From assembly GCA_963734955.1 (NCBI GenBank), contig CAVTJO010000006.1, positions 372,001-436,000 on the forward strand: 64,000 nucleotides of DNA. Direction: 5' to 3'. Below the pieces are notes generated by a model. The model saw only the letters and a program-made list of their open reading frames with translations. It did not search any database and was not told the origin of the DNA. The position numbers and the translations under genes are program-made. How positions within the stretch are numbered: the first letter of the stretch is position 1; every line of letters starts with the position of its first letter. This stretch comes from UBA11986 sp963734955. Its GTDB lineage: Bacteria; Bacteroidota; Ignavibacteria; UBA10030; UBA6906. This document shows positions 45,155-53,365 of this stretch, in pieces.

Positions 45155-45711
45155 AAAATGGAACACTGCATTACTCCGCTGAGCAATTCAACCTGCTGTT
45201 GGATGGTCGAGTGCCATCCGATGAGGCAAAGGCCATGAATGACCACATCAGCGGTTGCAGAGAATGTCGTCGGATGTGGAAGGATCTCGGGACGATTGAC
45301 GCCGCGCTGGGCCAGGTTCCGCTGCTGCAAGCCCGCCCAGATTTCACCCGATCCGTGATTGATCGTATTTTGATTGCCCCGAAACCGCCGTTCGTATTTC
45401 GCCTGCTCGAAAATGCCTCGTATCTGTTCGGGCTTCTCATTGTCCTCGGGATCATGGCGGCGGCGTTCGTGGTGACCGGAGTGTTTACCAACACCGAAAT
45501 CGAGCAGACGAAAAATGTGATGTCCACTGTTGCGTCAAGTGCGGGAGAGAGTTTGGCAACCTCATTGGGCACCTTCAACTCCTGGTTGGTTGAGTATCTC
45601 CCCTTTGCGTTTGGGAAAGGAAGCATGGGTATCGCATTCTTTGCCGTCCTTGTAATGATCATGCTTGCTGCGATTGATCACGTGGTAGGGAGGAGGGTGA
45701 TGCAGAAATAG
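45151..45711 (+). CDS. Zinc-finger anti-sigma factor, membrane-anchored
   Basis: A 186-residue protein. The N-terminal ZAS domain has the His-x3-Cys-x2-Cys motif HISGCRECRRMW, which binds zinc and holds the ECF sigma factor. A transmembrane segment follows at about residues 90-112 (YLFGLLIVLGIMAAAFVV). A second hydrophobic segment is near the C terminus (IAFFAVLVMIMLAAI), so there are two membrane passes with a short periplasmic loop. It is translationally coupled to the sigma gene (ATGA). Regulation by zinc, redox or cleavage is possible but not shown. Confidence 0.85.
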   Translation: MKNGTLHYSAEQFNLLLDGRVPSDEAKAMNDHISGCRECRRMWKDLGTIDAALGQVPLLQARPDFTRSVIDRILIAPKPPFVFRLLENASYLFGLLIVLGIMAAAFVVTGVFTNTEIEQTKNVMSTVASSAGESLATSLGTFNSWLVEYLPFAFGKGSMGIAFFAVLVMIMLAAIDHVVGRRVMQK

Positions 45712-45741
45712 ACCTGTTGCGGGGGCCCTTAAGCCGGACGT

Positions 45742-46056
45742 CTATTTTGCTGCGGAGAGGTATTTCACATCTTCTTTTCCGACAACTTCTGCCCAGTGGA
45801 CTGTGTTTGCGGGTAGATCCAGTCTGTCTCCCGGATTCATGATCCACGTTCCCGCGTCTGTCCCGACCTTCATCCTGCCCGCCACGATCACGATGAAGTC
45901 ATCGAAGTCATGTTTGTGCCTGCCATATTTCATGCGCGGGGGATCGGAATACAACTCGCACTGAAGCCCCTCATTCTGCAAGATCACTTTCAGTTCATCC
46001 AGTGTTGGCTTTGACTTCTTCCCCCAGGGAACGATATCAATGATCTGTTTCGACAA
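45742..46056 (-). CDS. Single-domain cupin protein
   Basis: A 104-residue cupin beta-barrel. Metal-ligand motifs are GRHKHDFDDFIVIVAG (two His and acidic residues) and PANTVHWAEVV (His). The likely metal is iron or another divalent ion; the activity is unknown. It lies 12 bases downstream of bshA on the same strand and so is probably in the bshA transcript. A role in thiol chemistry would be inference from position alone. Confidence 0.75.
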   Translation of the reverse strand: MSKQIIDIVPWGKKSKPTLDELKVILQNEGLQCELYSDPPRMKYGRHKHDFDDFIVIVAGRMKVGTDAGTWIMNPGDRLDLPANTVHWAEVVGKEDVKYLSAAK

Positions 46057-46068
46057 CGAATAGTCCTC

Positions 46069-47244
46069 TCAACGTGTAGACTGTGTCCTCAGTGCACGTA
46101 CTGCCTCGCCGCCATGGCTATCCTCAGGGCGTCCCAAGCATTGCTCGAGATATGATTCGTACTGATCCACGATGCGGTGCACGTCAAAATTCTCGACTGC
46201 CCGCCTCCTGGCGTTGGCACTGAAGATTGTATGTTTGGCCTGATTGGTGAGAAGTTCGACGGCGTATCGTGCCATGCGTTCGACATCTCCGATTTCGGCG
46301 ATGTAACCCGTCTCGCCGTGTACCTGGAGTTCTGGAAGACCTCCCACACTGGATGATACAACCGGGACTCCACATGACATTGCCTCCAATGCCGAGAGGC
46401 CGAAGCTCTCTGATTGACTTGGCATCAGAAATAAATCTGCCGCCGAAAGAATTGGCACCAACTCGAGCTGTTTGCCGAGAAATTTCACATGTTGCTCGAT
46501 TCCCAGCTCCCGAACCAGAAGTTCACAGCTTGAGCGTTCGGGACCATCGCCGACGAGAATGAGCTTGGATGGTATTTTCTTCCTGACCTCATTGAAGATC
46601 TTGATGACATCCTGCACCCGCTTCACAACTCTGAAATTGGACGTATGCACCATGATCTTTTCGCCTCTCGGTGCAAAGCGATCGGCGATGTCCTCGCATT
46701 CTATGCGCTTGTACTTTTCCGTATCGACGAAGTTGGGGATCACTTCGATCGCTTTGTCAATTCCGTAGTTCGTGGTTGTCTTTTCCCGCAAGAAGCGTGA
46801 GACCGCGGTAACGCCGTCGCTCTTCTCTATGCTGAATTTCATCACGGGCAAGAAGCTGGGTTCCAATCCGACGAGGGTGATGTCAGTGCCATGAAGAGTG
46901 GTTACAATTTTCAACCCATTTCCCACGATTTCTCTTGCGAGGTAGGCACTTATTGCATGCGGAATGGCATAATGTGCGTGTATCAGATCGAGTTTCTCGA
47001 ATCGCGCAACTTCAACCATTTTGCTTGCGAGTGCAGGCGTGTAGAGCGGGAACTCGAAGAGCGGATACGTTGCCATCTCCACTTCATGATAGAATACATT
47101 GCCTTGATACCCATCCAGCCGCATGGGTATCGCGTAGCTGATGAAGTGGACCTGATGACCTTTTGTTGCCAGTGCCTTGCCGAGTTCCGTCGCCACTACG
47201 CCGCTGCCGCCGTACGTGGGATAGCAGACAACTCCGATTTTCAT
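46069..47244 (-). CDS. bshA: Bacillithiol-type glycosyltransferase (N-acetyl-glucosaminyl L-malate synthase)
   Basis: A 391-residue GT4 glycosyltransferase. The N terminus MKIGVVCYPTYGGSGVVATELG is diagnostic of BshA, which joins UDP-GlcNAc to L-malate in the first step of bacillithiol synthesis. HAHYAIPHAISAYLAR and the C-terminal donor-site motif SESFGLSALEAMSCGVPVV are clear. Many Bacteroidota, Chlorobi and relatives make this thiol. The ATG at 47244 is used; the promoter lies at 47267-47295. No bshB or bshC is found in this window. Confidence 0.92.
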   Translation of the reverse strand: MKIGVVCYPTYGGSGVVATELGKALATKGHQVHFISYAIPMRLDGYQGNVFYHEVEMATYPLFEFPLYTPALASKMVEVARFEKLDLIHAHYAIPHAISAYLAREIVGNGLKIVTTLHGTDITLVGLEPSFLPVMKFSIEKSDGVTAVSRFLREKTTTNYGIDKAIEVIPNFVDTEKYKRIECEDIADRFAPRGEKIMVHTSNFRVVKRVQDVIKIFNEVRKKIPSKLILVGDGPERSSCELLVRELGIEQHVKFLGKQLELVPILSAADLFLMPSQSESFGLSALEAMSCGVPVVSSSVGGLPELQVHGETGYIAEIGDVERMARYAVELLTNQAKHTIFSANARRRAVENFDVHRIVDQYESYLEQCLGRPEDSHGGEAVRALRTQSTR

Positions 47245-47266
47245 GGAAAGTTCCCTTTGTGCGATG

Positions 47267-47295
47267 AAGATAAACAAAGAAGCCGTAAGCCACAA
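47267..47295 (-). promoter_or_regulatory. Promoter of bshA
   Basis: On the minus strand TTGTGG (47295-47290), 17 bases, TATCTT (47272-47267). It lies about 23 bases before the bshA ATG, giving a short leader. Confidence 0.6.
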
Positions 47296-47313
47296 GTTGC
47301 CCGATGGATCGCT

Positions 47314-47342
47314 TTAGAAAGCCGTTCAGATTTCATTATATT
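47314..47342 (+). promoter_or_regulatory. Probable promoter of the YigZ-family gene
   Basis: TATATT at 47337-47342 with a weak -35 TTAGAA at 47314-47319 and 17 bases between. The ATG 47367 lies about 18 bases after the expected start. It is divergent from the bshA promoter. Confidence 0.45.
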
Positions 47343-47366
47343 AGGGCTGCTCGATATTCCACGACG

Positions 47367-48005
47367 ATGACTGCGCTGACAGACGAATACAGAACAATCG
47401 CACGGGGTGCCGAGGCCGGGTTCAAGGTGCAGGATTCAAAGTTCATTGCCTCGGCCTCGCCATCGACAACAAAGACCCAGGCTGAAGAGTTCGTTGCCGG
47501 GCTGAAAAAACTCCGCCACGATGCAACGCACAATTGCTTCGCGTACCGGTGCGGAGTGGACGGGGCCACGTTCAGGTTCAATGACGATGGTGAGCCCAGC
47601 GGGACTGCGGGGAAGCCGATTCTCGTTGCCATCGACAAGTTCGGCCTGACCGATATCGTTGTTGTGGTGACACGATATTTTGGCGGAACGAAGCTTGGAG
47701 TGGGAGGATTGCGCCGCGCGTATTCCGATGCAGCCGAACGGGCCCTTGCGTCTGCCTCGCTTCTCACTAGGTACGCCGTCGAAGAGCTTCGTGTTTCATT
47801 CCCCCACTCGCATATCGGCAAAGTCATGCACGTTGCATCGCGGTGCGGTGCAAAGATTCTTGACACGCAGTATGATGAAGAGGTGCACGTTGTGCTGGAG
47901 ATCAGAAGATCGAGGCGTGAAGACCTCCGGTCTCTCCTCATGAATCAGACAAATGGCAATCTCAGGTTCACTTCCGGGACGGCGTTGAACCCGACACGTT
48001 CTTAG
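47367..48005 (+). CDS. YigZ/IMPACT family protein
   Basis: A 212-residue protein of the YigZ (UPF0029, Impact) family with the signature DDGEPSGTAGKPIL and the following TRYFGGTKLGVGGLRRAY. The N-terminal alpha/beta domain is followed by the C-terminal ferredoxin-like DUF1949 domain. In other organisms the family binds ribosomes or regulates translation, with the activity in bacteria unclear. ATG 47367 gives MTALTDEYRT, the typical beginning. The 3' end overlaps the convergent ackA end by four bases. Confidence 0.88.
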   Translation: MTALTDEYRTIARGAEAGFKVQDSKFIASASPSTTKTQAEEFVAGLKKLRHDATHNCFAYRCGVDGATFRFNDDGEPSGTAGKPILVAIDKFGLTDIVVVVTRYFGGTKLGVGGLRRAYSDAAERALASASLLTRYAVEELRVSFPHSHIGKVMHVASRCGAKILDTQYDEEVHVVLEIRRSRREDLRSLLMNQTNGNLRFTSGTALNPTRS

Positions 48006-49204
48006 TTCCGCTCTTTCACAATTTTCATTGTGTCGAGCGCGATCACCAGCTCTTCATTCGTGGGAACCACCAGCACGGCGGCTTTCGAGCCGGGCGTGCT
48101 TATGAGCTTTTCCTTTTCCGCCGACCCGTTTGCGTTCTCATCAATATGGATTCCGAGGAAATCAAGGTCCCTGCAACTCTCCCGTCGAACTTCGGGGCTG
48201 TTCTCTCCAATGCCACCGGTGAATATGACGGCGTCAATTCCTCCCATCGCTGCTGCATACGCTCCAATGTACTTCCGGATCCTGTAGCAGAAAATCTCGA
48301 ACGCGTAGTGAGCCTTCTTGTCTCCATTCTGCATTTCCTTCAGGACTTCCCGCATGTCGCTGCTTACTCCTGAGATGCCCTGAAGTCCGCTGTGTTTATT
48401 GAGAAGGGTATTGGCTTCAGCGATGTTGATTCCCTCCTTCGCCATGATATAGAGAATGACTGAAGGATCGATATCGCCCGAGCGCGTTCCCATGAGCAAC
48501 CCTTCAAGAGGCGTGAAGCCCATGGTTGTATCCACAGATGTGCCATGGTCAATTGCCGCCATGCTGCATCCATTGCCAAGGTGACATGTGACCAGCTTGA
48601 GGGAGCCGATATCTCTCTTCAACAAAATTGTTGATCGTTCCGAGACGTACCGATGAGACATGCCATGAAATCCATAGCGACGGATTCTGTATTGTGTGTA
48701 GAGGGAGTAGGGGAGGCCATACAGGAAGGCGCGCCTCGGCATTTGTTGGTGGAATGCGGTATCGAAGACGGCCACTTGAGGAGTGCCAGGCAAACTCACT
48801 TGGCATGCGTTAATGCCCCTGAGGTTGTGGGGATTGTGCAATGGGGCAATCTCGAAGTTGTTCCGGATGCCCTTGATGACTTCGTCGGTGATGAGGACTG
48901 AGGCTGTGAACGTCTCTCCCCCATGCACCACTCGATGACCAATGGCGTGGATGTCGGACTTTTCATTGATGACTCCGTGATTCCGACTGAGGAGAACAGC
49001 GAGGATGTATTCGATTGCACTGATGTGGTCGACAATTTCGCCGGCAATTTTGATCTCATCGCCGTCGTATCGAATGTTCGTGAGCGTTGCGCCATCCATT
49101 CCGATACGCTCAATGCTTCCGCGAGCAAGGGTTTTCTGCGTTTCGGGTTCGATGAATTGGTACTTGACGGACGAGCTGCCACAGTTAAGGACAAGTATGT
49201 TCAT
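48002..49204 (-). CDS. ackA: Acetate kinase
   Basis: A 400-residue enzyme that converts acetyl phosphate and ADP to acetate and ATP. Motifs: LNCGSSSVKYQ at the N terminus, GHRVVHGG, FDTAFH, RRYGFHGMSHRY, CHLGNGCSMAAI, and the nucleotide loop FTGGIGENSPEVR. It is full length, and the first methionine begins the family N terminus MNILVLNCG. No phosphotransacetylase gene is adjacent. It lies 98 bases downstream of the hydroxyacyl-CoA dehydrogenase on the same strand, so both may belong to fermentative or fatty acid metabolism. Confidence 0.95.
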   Translation of the reverse strand: MNILVLNCGSSSVKYQFIEPETQKTLARGSIERIGMDGATLTNIRYDGDEIKIAGEIVDHISAIEYILAVLLSRNHGVINEKSDIHAIGHRVVHGGETFTASVLITDEVIKGIRNNFEIAPLHNPHNLRGINACQVSLPGTPQVAVFDTAFHQQMPRRAFLYGLPYSLYTQYRIRRYGFHGMSHRYVSERSTILLKRDIGSLKLVTCHLGNGCSMAAIDHGTSVDTTMGFTPLEGLLMGTRSGDIDPSVILYIMAKEGINIAEANTLLNKHSGLQGISGVSSDMREVLKEMQNGDKKAHYAFEIFCYRIRKYIGAYAAAMGGIDAVIFTGGIGENSPEVRRESCRDLDFLGIHIDENANGSAEKEKLISTPGSKAAVLVVPTNEELVIALDTMKIVKERN

Positions 49205-49302
49205 AGTTCTCTAAAGTTGTCGAAATGATGGACCTTCGTTGTATTCCAGCAGGGAATGGGATTGTGTACGGCAGTCATCGACGTCCGCCGCTGCCGAGGC
49301 TG

Positions 49303-50235
49303 TCAGAGTTTTCTTCCTTCGCCGTTATATTTGAAGAAGCCCTCGCCGGACTTCCTCCCGAGTTTTCGTTCGCGTACCATGCGGCGAAGAAGAGGGCATG
49401 GGCGATAGCGCGGTTCGCCAAGCTCGTGGAACAGCGTCTCCATCCACATCAATACTTCGTCAAGACCCATATTGTCGGCCATCTCAAGCGGACCCTTTTC
49501 CATTCCGTAGCCAAGTCTCATTGCGGTGTCAATGTCTTCGGCCTTTGCGATTCCTTCCATCAACACGTGCATCGCCTCGTTGAGCATTGGAAGGATCACG
49601 CGTGTAGTGATAAAGCCCGGGTATTCAAATACCTCCACGGGCGTCTTGCCGATTCGCTCCGCGAATTTCTTCACGATCTTGAAGGTCTCGTCGGAAGTCT
49701 TCATACCGCGCACAATCTCGACAAGCGGAACCTTCGGTACGGGGTTGAGAAAGTGCATGCCGATGATGCGTTCCGGCCGCTGACTGGACTGGGCAAGTTT
49801 CGACAGGCTGAGCGTGGCAGTGTTTGAAATGAACACTGCTTCATCCTTTCCAACAGAGTAAAACGCTTCGATGAGCTGACGCTTCAGCTCGAAATTTTCA
49901 TCCACCGCCTCAATAATGATGTCGCAGTTCTTCAGCCCCGTAATCTCAATGGTTCCTTTCACGCGGGAGAGGATTGCGCGCTTGTCCGCGGCAGTTTTGC
50001 TCCAGCGCTTGATCTCGACGTCTATGGATTTCCCAAGTTCATCCAGGCCGGACTTGAGGGTTTTCTCGTTCTTTTCAACGACAATTACCTCGATGCCCGC
50101 GCCGGCGATTGTTTCAGCGATGCCTTGCCCCATCACTCCCAAACCGATCACTCCTACCGAATGAAAACGATCCACACCTTTGTGAGTCTTGGAAAGTGGA
50201 GAACGAAGGTCTTCAAGCTTCAGTTTTTCAGCCAT
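49303..50235 (-). CDS. 3-hydroxybutyryl-CoA (3-hydroxyacyl-CoA) dehydrogenase
   Basis: A 310-residue NAD-dependent dehydrogenase. The Rossmann loop VGVIGLGVMGQGIAETIA is followed by the catalytic segment IGMHFLNPVPKVPLVEIVRG. The C-terminal all-helix domain has PGFITTRVILPMLNEAM, GYGMEKGPLEMAD, and RKSGEGFFKY at the end. Such single-domain enzymes act in butyrate-type fermentation or beta-oxidation, oxidising L-3-hydroxyacyl-CoA. The N terminus has about 25 extra residues before the loop. ATG 50235 (MAEKLKLE) is preferred to TTG 50256. Confidence 0.88.
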   Translation of the reverse strand: MAEKLKLEDLRSPLSKTHKGVDRFHSVGVIGLGVMGQGIAETIAGAGIEVIVVEKNEKTLKSGLDELGKSIDVEIKRWSKTAADKRAILSRVKGTIEITGLKNCDIIIEAVDENFELKRQLIEAFYSVGKDEAVFISNTATLSLSKLAQSSQRPERIIGMHFLNPVPKVPLVEIVRGMKTSDETFKIVKKFAERIGKTPVEVFEYPGFITTRVILPMLNEAMHVLMEGIAKAEDIDTAMRLGYGMEKGPLEMADNMGLDEVLMWMETLFHELGEPRYRPCPLLRRMVRERKLGRKSGEGFFKYNGEGRKL

Positions 50236-50808
50236 TTCATTGATCCTGGTTCTCAATTAGTCAAAGAATTGGATGCAGTCCTCTTTGGAAAACCGTATTG
50301 CATCCGTGTTGAACAGTATGGAAAGGTCCGGATGAGCAACAACAGAACGGACAGTGACTTGACGTACCGGATTCCAGCAGACTAATCTACTGCAGTCTGG
50401 ACTCCAATCTCTTGTAAGATAAAGATGTTGGGGGAGGTAAGCAAAGACTTTAGGATGAAACTCCCATCGTGAGCGGAGACAGTGAAGAGTTTATCTGCAG
50501 TCTCTAATTTCCAAGTGCGAAACGAATGTGCTGGCTTATCAAGAACGTGAAGAGGATGCTCGTATTTCCGTTCGGTGGTATAGTCAAACTTGTGTCTGCA
50601 CTTAGTCCAACGTCACGCATGTGCTGCACGACAGTGCCAGCCTGCGGCTCCAGGAGACAATGTGACGCCGCAATTTTGGGAGGGCGTGTCCGGAGTGTCA
50701 GATCATTCGACAAGCAGAGAGCATAGACGGGACTACGGCGATATTCTGTTCTGGTTTAGGCTTTCTTGAACGCAAGTTGGCGAAAGGCTGGGTTGTTGGA
50801 ATTTTTGA
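50236..50808. other. Long intergenic region without a supported gene
   Basis: About 570 bases before the SUF promoter. Two short opposing frames (50504-50713 minus and 50526-50726 plus) are seen, but neither has a ribosome-binding site or recognisable family, and neither has the codon texture of the neighbours. No strong hairpin or repeat is visible. It may hold promoters or remnants of a gene. Confidence 0.5.
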
Positions 50809-50837
50809 TTGACTTTTGTGTTGGTCTTGGTTATATT
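50809..50837 (+). promoter_or_regulatory. Promoter of the SUF operon
   Basis: TTGACT at 50809-50814, 17 bases, TATATT at 50832-50837. Transcription would begin near 50844, about 115 bases before the regulator start at 50959. It lies upstream of the candidate operator at 50934. Confidence 0.8.
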
Positions 50838-50933
50838 TTGGCACGAGAAACCGAGCTTCCAAAGTGGAACCATGTCTCGGAGAATTTCGTTGTAATTAAT
50901 GCACGTGAGTGCTTTTTTGATGGATTGAAATAG

Positions 50934-50952
50934 GACTGTTTCGGTCGGGTAT
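50934..50952 (+). promoter_or_regulatory. Candidate IscR/Rrf2-type operator in the SUF leader
   Basis: GACT-GTTTC-GGTC-GGG-TAT at 50934-50952 fits the right-hand part and core of the E. coli IscR type 1 consensus (GACT, five bases, AGTC, RR, S, TAT) with one mismatch; the outer left arm is poor. It lies between the promoter and the ATG of the Rrf2 regulator, seven bases before that ATG, where binding could block translation initiation or elongation. This is inference from similarity to a proteobacterial site. Confidence 0.45.
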
Positions 50953-50958
50953 ACAAAG

Positions 50959-51363
50959 ATGGTGCGGCTGTCGAAAAAAGTTGAATATGGTTTGATTGCG
51001 ATTCGGGATATTGCAGCTCGGTCGAATGCAAATATTGTGACTGCCCGCGAGATTGCCGATACCTACAAAATTTCCTATGAGTTGTTGGCAAAGGTACTCC
51101 AGAAGATGGCAAAAGCGGGTCTTATCATCTCGCACCAGGGAGTCTATGGCGGGTATGCCCTTGCGCGCAACCCGAATGAGATCACGGTTTCCCGGATCAT
51201 CAACGTCATTGAAGGCAACATGCCGATGATTGCCCAGTGCATGATTGAAGGCCCTGCAAGCTGTGGCGTATTTGATGTGTGTACAATCAAGTCCCCGTTG
51301 CACAAGGTTCAGGCAAACATCGAACGAGCGTTTGAGAGCATGACGCTTTCGGAGATTGTGTAA
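50959..51363 (+). CDS. Rrf2-family Fe-S cluster regulator (IscR/SufR-like)
   Basis: A 134-residue winged-helix regulator. The N-terminal helix-turn-helix (SKKVEYGLIAIRDIA, EIADTYKISYELLAKVLQKM) and wing (SHQGVYGGYALAR) are typical Rrf2. Three Cys at 94, 102 and 108 and His 115 (in QCMIEG, SCGVFDVC, SPLH) match the cluster-ligand spacing of IscR, so it probably senses Fe-S status. It is the first gene of the SUF operon and its stop overlaps the iscS-like start. It is likely to repress its own operon when clusters are plentiful. Confidence 0.88.
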   Translation: MVRLSKKVEYGLIAIRDIAARSNANIVTAREIADTYKISYELLAKVLQKMAKAGLIISHQGVYGGYALARNPNEITVSRIINVIEGNMPMIAQCMIEGPASCGVFDVCTIKSPLHKVQANIERAFESMTLSEIV

Positions 51364-52541
51364 TGTCAGCCCGGACTCCCATATATCTCGACAACCACTC
51401 GACAACCAAGGTTGATCCGCGAGTTGTCGAGGCAATGCTGCCATACTTCGGCGAGGAATATGGCAATGCTTCAAGCAGGCATCATGCCTTCGGATGGAGC
51501 GCCGAGGCCGCTGTGGGGAATGCACGGCGTGAGCTTGCTCGGCTGATTGGCGCAGAGACCAGTGAGATCGTCTTCACGAGCGGAGCAACGGAATCCATCA
51601 ATCTCGCGCTCAAGGGGATCGCCGAAGGATACTCGTCAAAAGGGAACCACATCATTACTGCTGCCACCGAGCACAAGGCGGTTCTCGATACGTGCAAGCG
51701 GCTAGAGCGATATGGTTTCAACATCACATATCTCGCTGTTGATGGAACGGGATTGGTCAATCCTGTCGATGTGGAACGAGCAATAACCGGCAAAACGATC
51801 CTGGTGACGGTGATGGTCGCCAATAACGAGATTGGAACGATTGCTCCGATCAAGGAGATTGGTGCTATCTGTCGGACGGCGGGCGTTCTCTTTCACACAG
51901 ATGCGACTCAAGCGGTTGGAAAGATTCCCGTCAAGGTGTCTGCCTTGAATGTGGACCTGATGTCGTTCAGTGCACACAAGATGTATGGACCCAAGGGCAT
52001 CGGGGCACTCTATCTCCGCACAACCAGGCCGACGATCAATGTTACCTCACAGCTTGACGGCGGGGGTCACGAGCGAGGAATGCGCTCAGGTACTCTGAAC
52101 GTTCCCGCAATTGTTGGATTTGGGAAAGCCGGTGCGATTGCCGGAGAAGAGATGGATTCGGAAGCCAACCGTATTTCGTCTCTCCGTGATCGCCTCGAAA
52201 ACGGCATCACCTCACAGATTGATGATACGAGCATCAATGGGAATCGGAGCAACCGACTGCCGCACAACGCAAACGTCACATTTCGAGGGACGAACGCCGA
52301 CATGCTGATCATGGAAATGAAGGATATTGCAGTCTCAACCGGTTCTGCGTGCAGCTCGGCTCTCGCCAAACCGTCTCATGTGCTGAAAGCAATCGGGCTG
52401 GGCGATGAAGATGTGCTCTCGTCAATCAGGTTTGGACTCGGAAGGTTCACGACAGAAGAAGAAATTGAGTATACAATCAACAGGGTGGCGCAGAGCGTGC
52501 AGGTGCTCCGTGGGAAGGCAATGCAGTTCGCCCATTCATGA
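51363..52541 (+). CDS. iscS: Cysteine desulfurase, IscS/NifS type
   Basis: A 392-residue PLP enzyme that removes sulfur from cysteine. The PLP Lys is in SFSAHKMYGPKG and the catalytic Cys in STGSACSSA on the mobile loop. The N terminus IYLDNHSTTKVDPRVVEAM is of the NifS/IscS class. Its presence beside a second, SufS-type desulfurase in the same operon (56964) suggests division of labour, for example cluster assembly and tRNA thiolation by MnmA. It follows the regulator with the stop and start overlapping. Confidence 0.92.
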   Translation: MSARTPIYLDNHSTTKVDPRVVEAMLPYFGEEYGNASSRHHAFGWSAEAAVGNARRELARLIGAETSEIVFTSGATESINLALKGIAEGYSSKGNHIITAATEHKAVLDTCKRLERYGFNITYLAVDGTGLVNPVDVERAITGKTILVTVMVANNEIGTIAPIKEIGAICRTAGVLFHTDATQAVGKIPVKVSALNVDLMSFSAHKMYGPKGIGALYLRTTRPTINVTSQLDGGGHERGMRSGTLNVPAIVGFGKAGAIAGEEMDSEANRISSLRDRLENGITSQIDDTSINGNRSNRLPHNANVTFRGTNADMLIMEMKDIAVSTGSACSSALAKPSHVLKAIGLGDEDVLSSIRFGLGRFTTEEEIEYTINRVAQSVQVLRGKAMQFAHS

Positions 52542-52559
52542 CAATCAATCATTGGACCC

Positions 52560-53315
52560 ATGAAACAGACCGATTACATACTTGAAAACGAACAAGAAGT
52601 ATTGAACTTCCTGAAATCGAAATACCCGATGTATCACCTTTCAAACATCTTCTTCAGAGATATTCAATACGGCATTCAGACAATGCTCGACAGGAAGAAC
52701 ATGTCGGTCGGGTATGCAGATGCCGAAAAGATCGCGCGGGCGTTTGCAGCACAGCTGGAGAAGAAAAAAATTCTGAACCCGATTGACAAGCAGAGCTGGG
52801 TGTTGAACTATCCTGAATTCAAGAAGCCGGCAGTTAAACCTGCAGCACCCGCAAAGCCTGTTGCAAAACCTGCGGCACCTGCCGCCGCAAGACCATCGGC
52901 GACACCTGGTGGGGCAAAGCCGTCTTTACCGCCACTGAGTCGTCCCGCCGCGGGTGCAGCCAAGCCCGGCGGATTGCCTCCCATCAGCCGGCCCGCAACG
53001 GGAGCCGCTTCCACGGCAAAGCCAGGGGGATTGCCGCCGCTGAACCGCCAACCCGCAGGAGCTTCAACAAACCCGAAACAGGGTGCACTTCCACCAATCA
53101 AAAGAGCACCGGCATCGGCCCCGGCCCCGAACTCGGCATCTGAGCCCGTGTCATCGCAAGGACAAGCAGAATCGCCAGCGCCTGCTCCAGTGAAACCAGC
53201 GGTTGAAGCCCCAATCCAGGCATCCGTTGCCCCGCCACCGTCAAAACCGGTGACGCCTGGCGAAAGAAAACCGTTGCCGCCTTTGAGGAGCTCGACGCCG
53301 GTCGGGAAGAAATGA
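52560..53315 (+). CDS. Unknown Pro/Ala-rich protein inside the SUF operon
   Basis: A 251-residue protein with no assigned family. Residues 1-90 look like an ordered, mostly helical domain (ILENEQEVLNFLKSKYPMY, IQYGIQTMLDRKNMSV). Residues 91-251 are low-complexity and rich in Pro, Ala and Lys, with four short repeats (see 52923-53123). No signal peptide, so it is probably cytosolic. It sits between iscS and sufB in the same direction with short gaps (18 and 50 bases), so it is almost certainly cotranscribed with the Fe-S genes. A scaffold, adaptor or regulatory role would be inference. Confidence 0.75.
   Translation: MKQTDYILENEQEVLNFLKSKYPMYHLSNIFFRDIQYGIQTMLDRKNMSVGYADAEKIARAFAAQLEKKKILNPIDKQSWVLNYPEFKKPAVKPAAPAKPVAKPAAPAAARPSATPGGAKPSLPPLSRPAAGAAKPGGLPPISRPATGAASTAKPGGLPPLNRQPAGASTNPKQGALPPIKRAPASAPAPNSASEPVSSQGQAESPAPAPVKPAVEAPIQASVAPPPSKPVTPGERKPLPPLRSSTPVGKK
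52923..53123 (+). repeat. In-frame degenerate repeats encoding LPP(L/I)xRPA units
   Basis: Residues 122-188 of the 52560 protein contain four units of 13-19 residues: SLPPLSRPAAGAAKPG, GLPPISRPATGAASTAKPG, GLPPLNRQPAGASTNPKQG and ALPPIKRAPASAP. The copies differ at DNA level, so they are ancient or under protein-level constraint rather than a fresh tandem duplication. Confidence 0.85.
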
Positions 53316-53365
53316 AGATGAGTATCAGACGGAGGATTCGAGAAGGGACTAATGAGTGAGACGCA

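Noticed and set aside
45706..45747. Inverted repeat AAATAGAC/GTCTATTT between the anti-sigma and cupin genes
   Set aside because: Eight AT-rich pairs with a 26-base loop are too weak to call as a terminator.
50504..50726. Two opposing frames of about 65-70 codons in the intergenic region before the SUF operon
   Set aside because: Neither has a ribosome-binding site, a recognisable family, or a consistent codon texture; at most a gene remnant.
50901..50918. GCAC-GTGA-GTGC followed by six T in the SUF leader, as a mini attenuator
   Set aside because: A four-base stem is too short to stop transcription; it may be chance.
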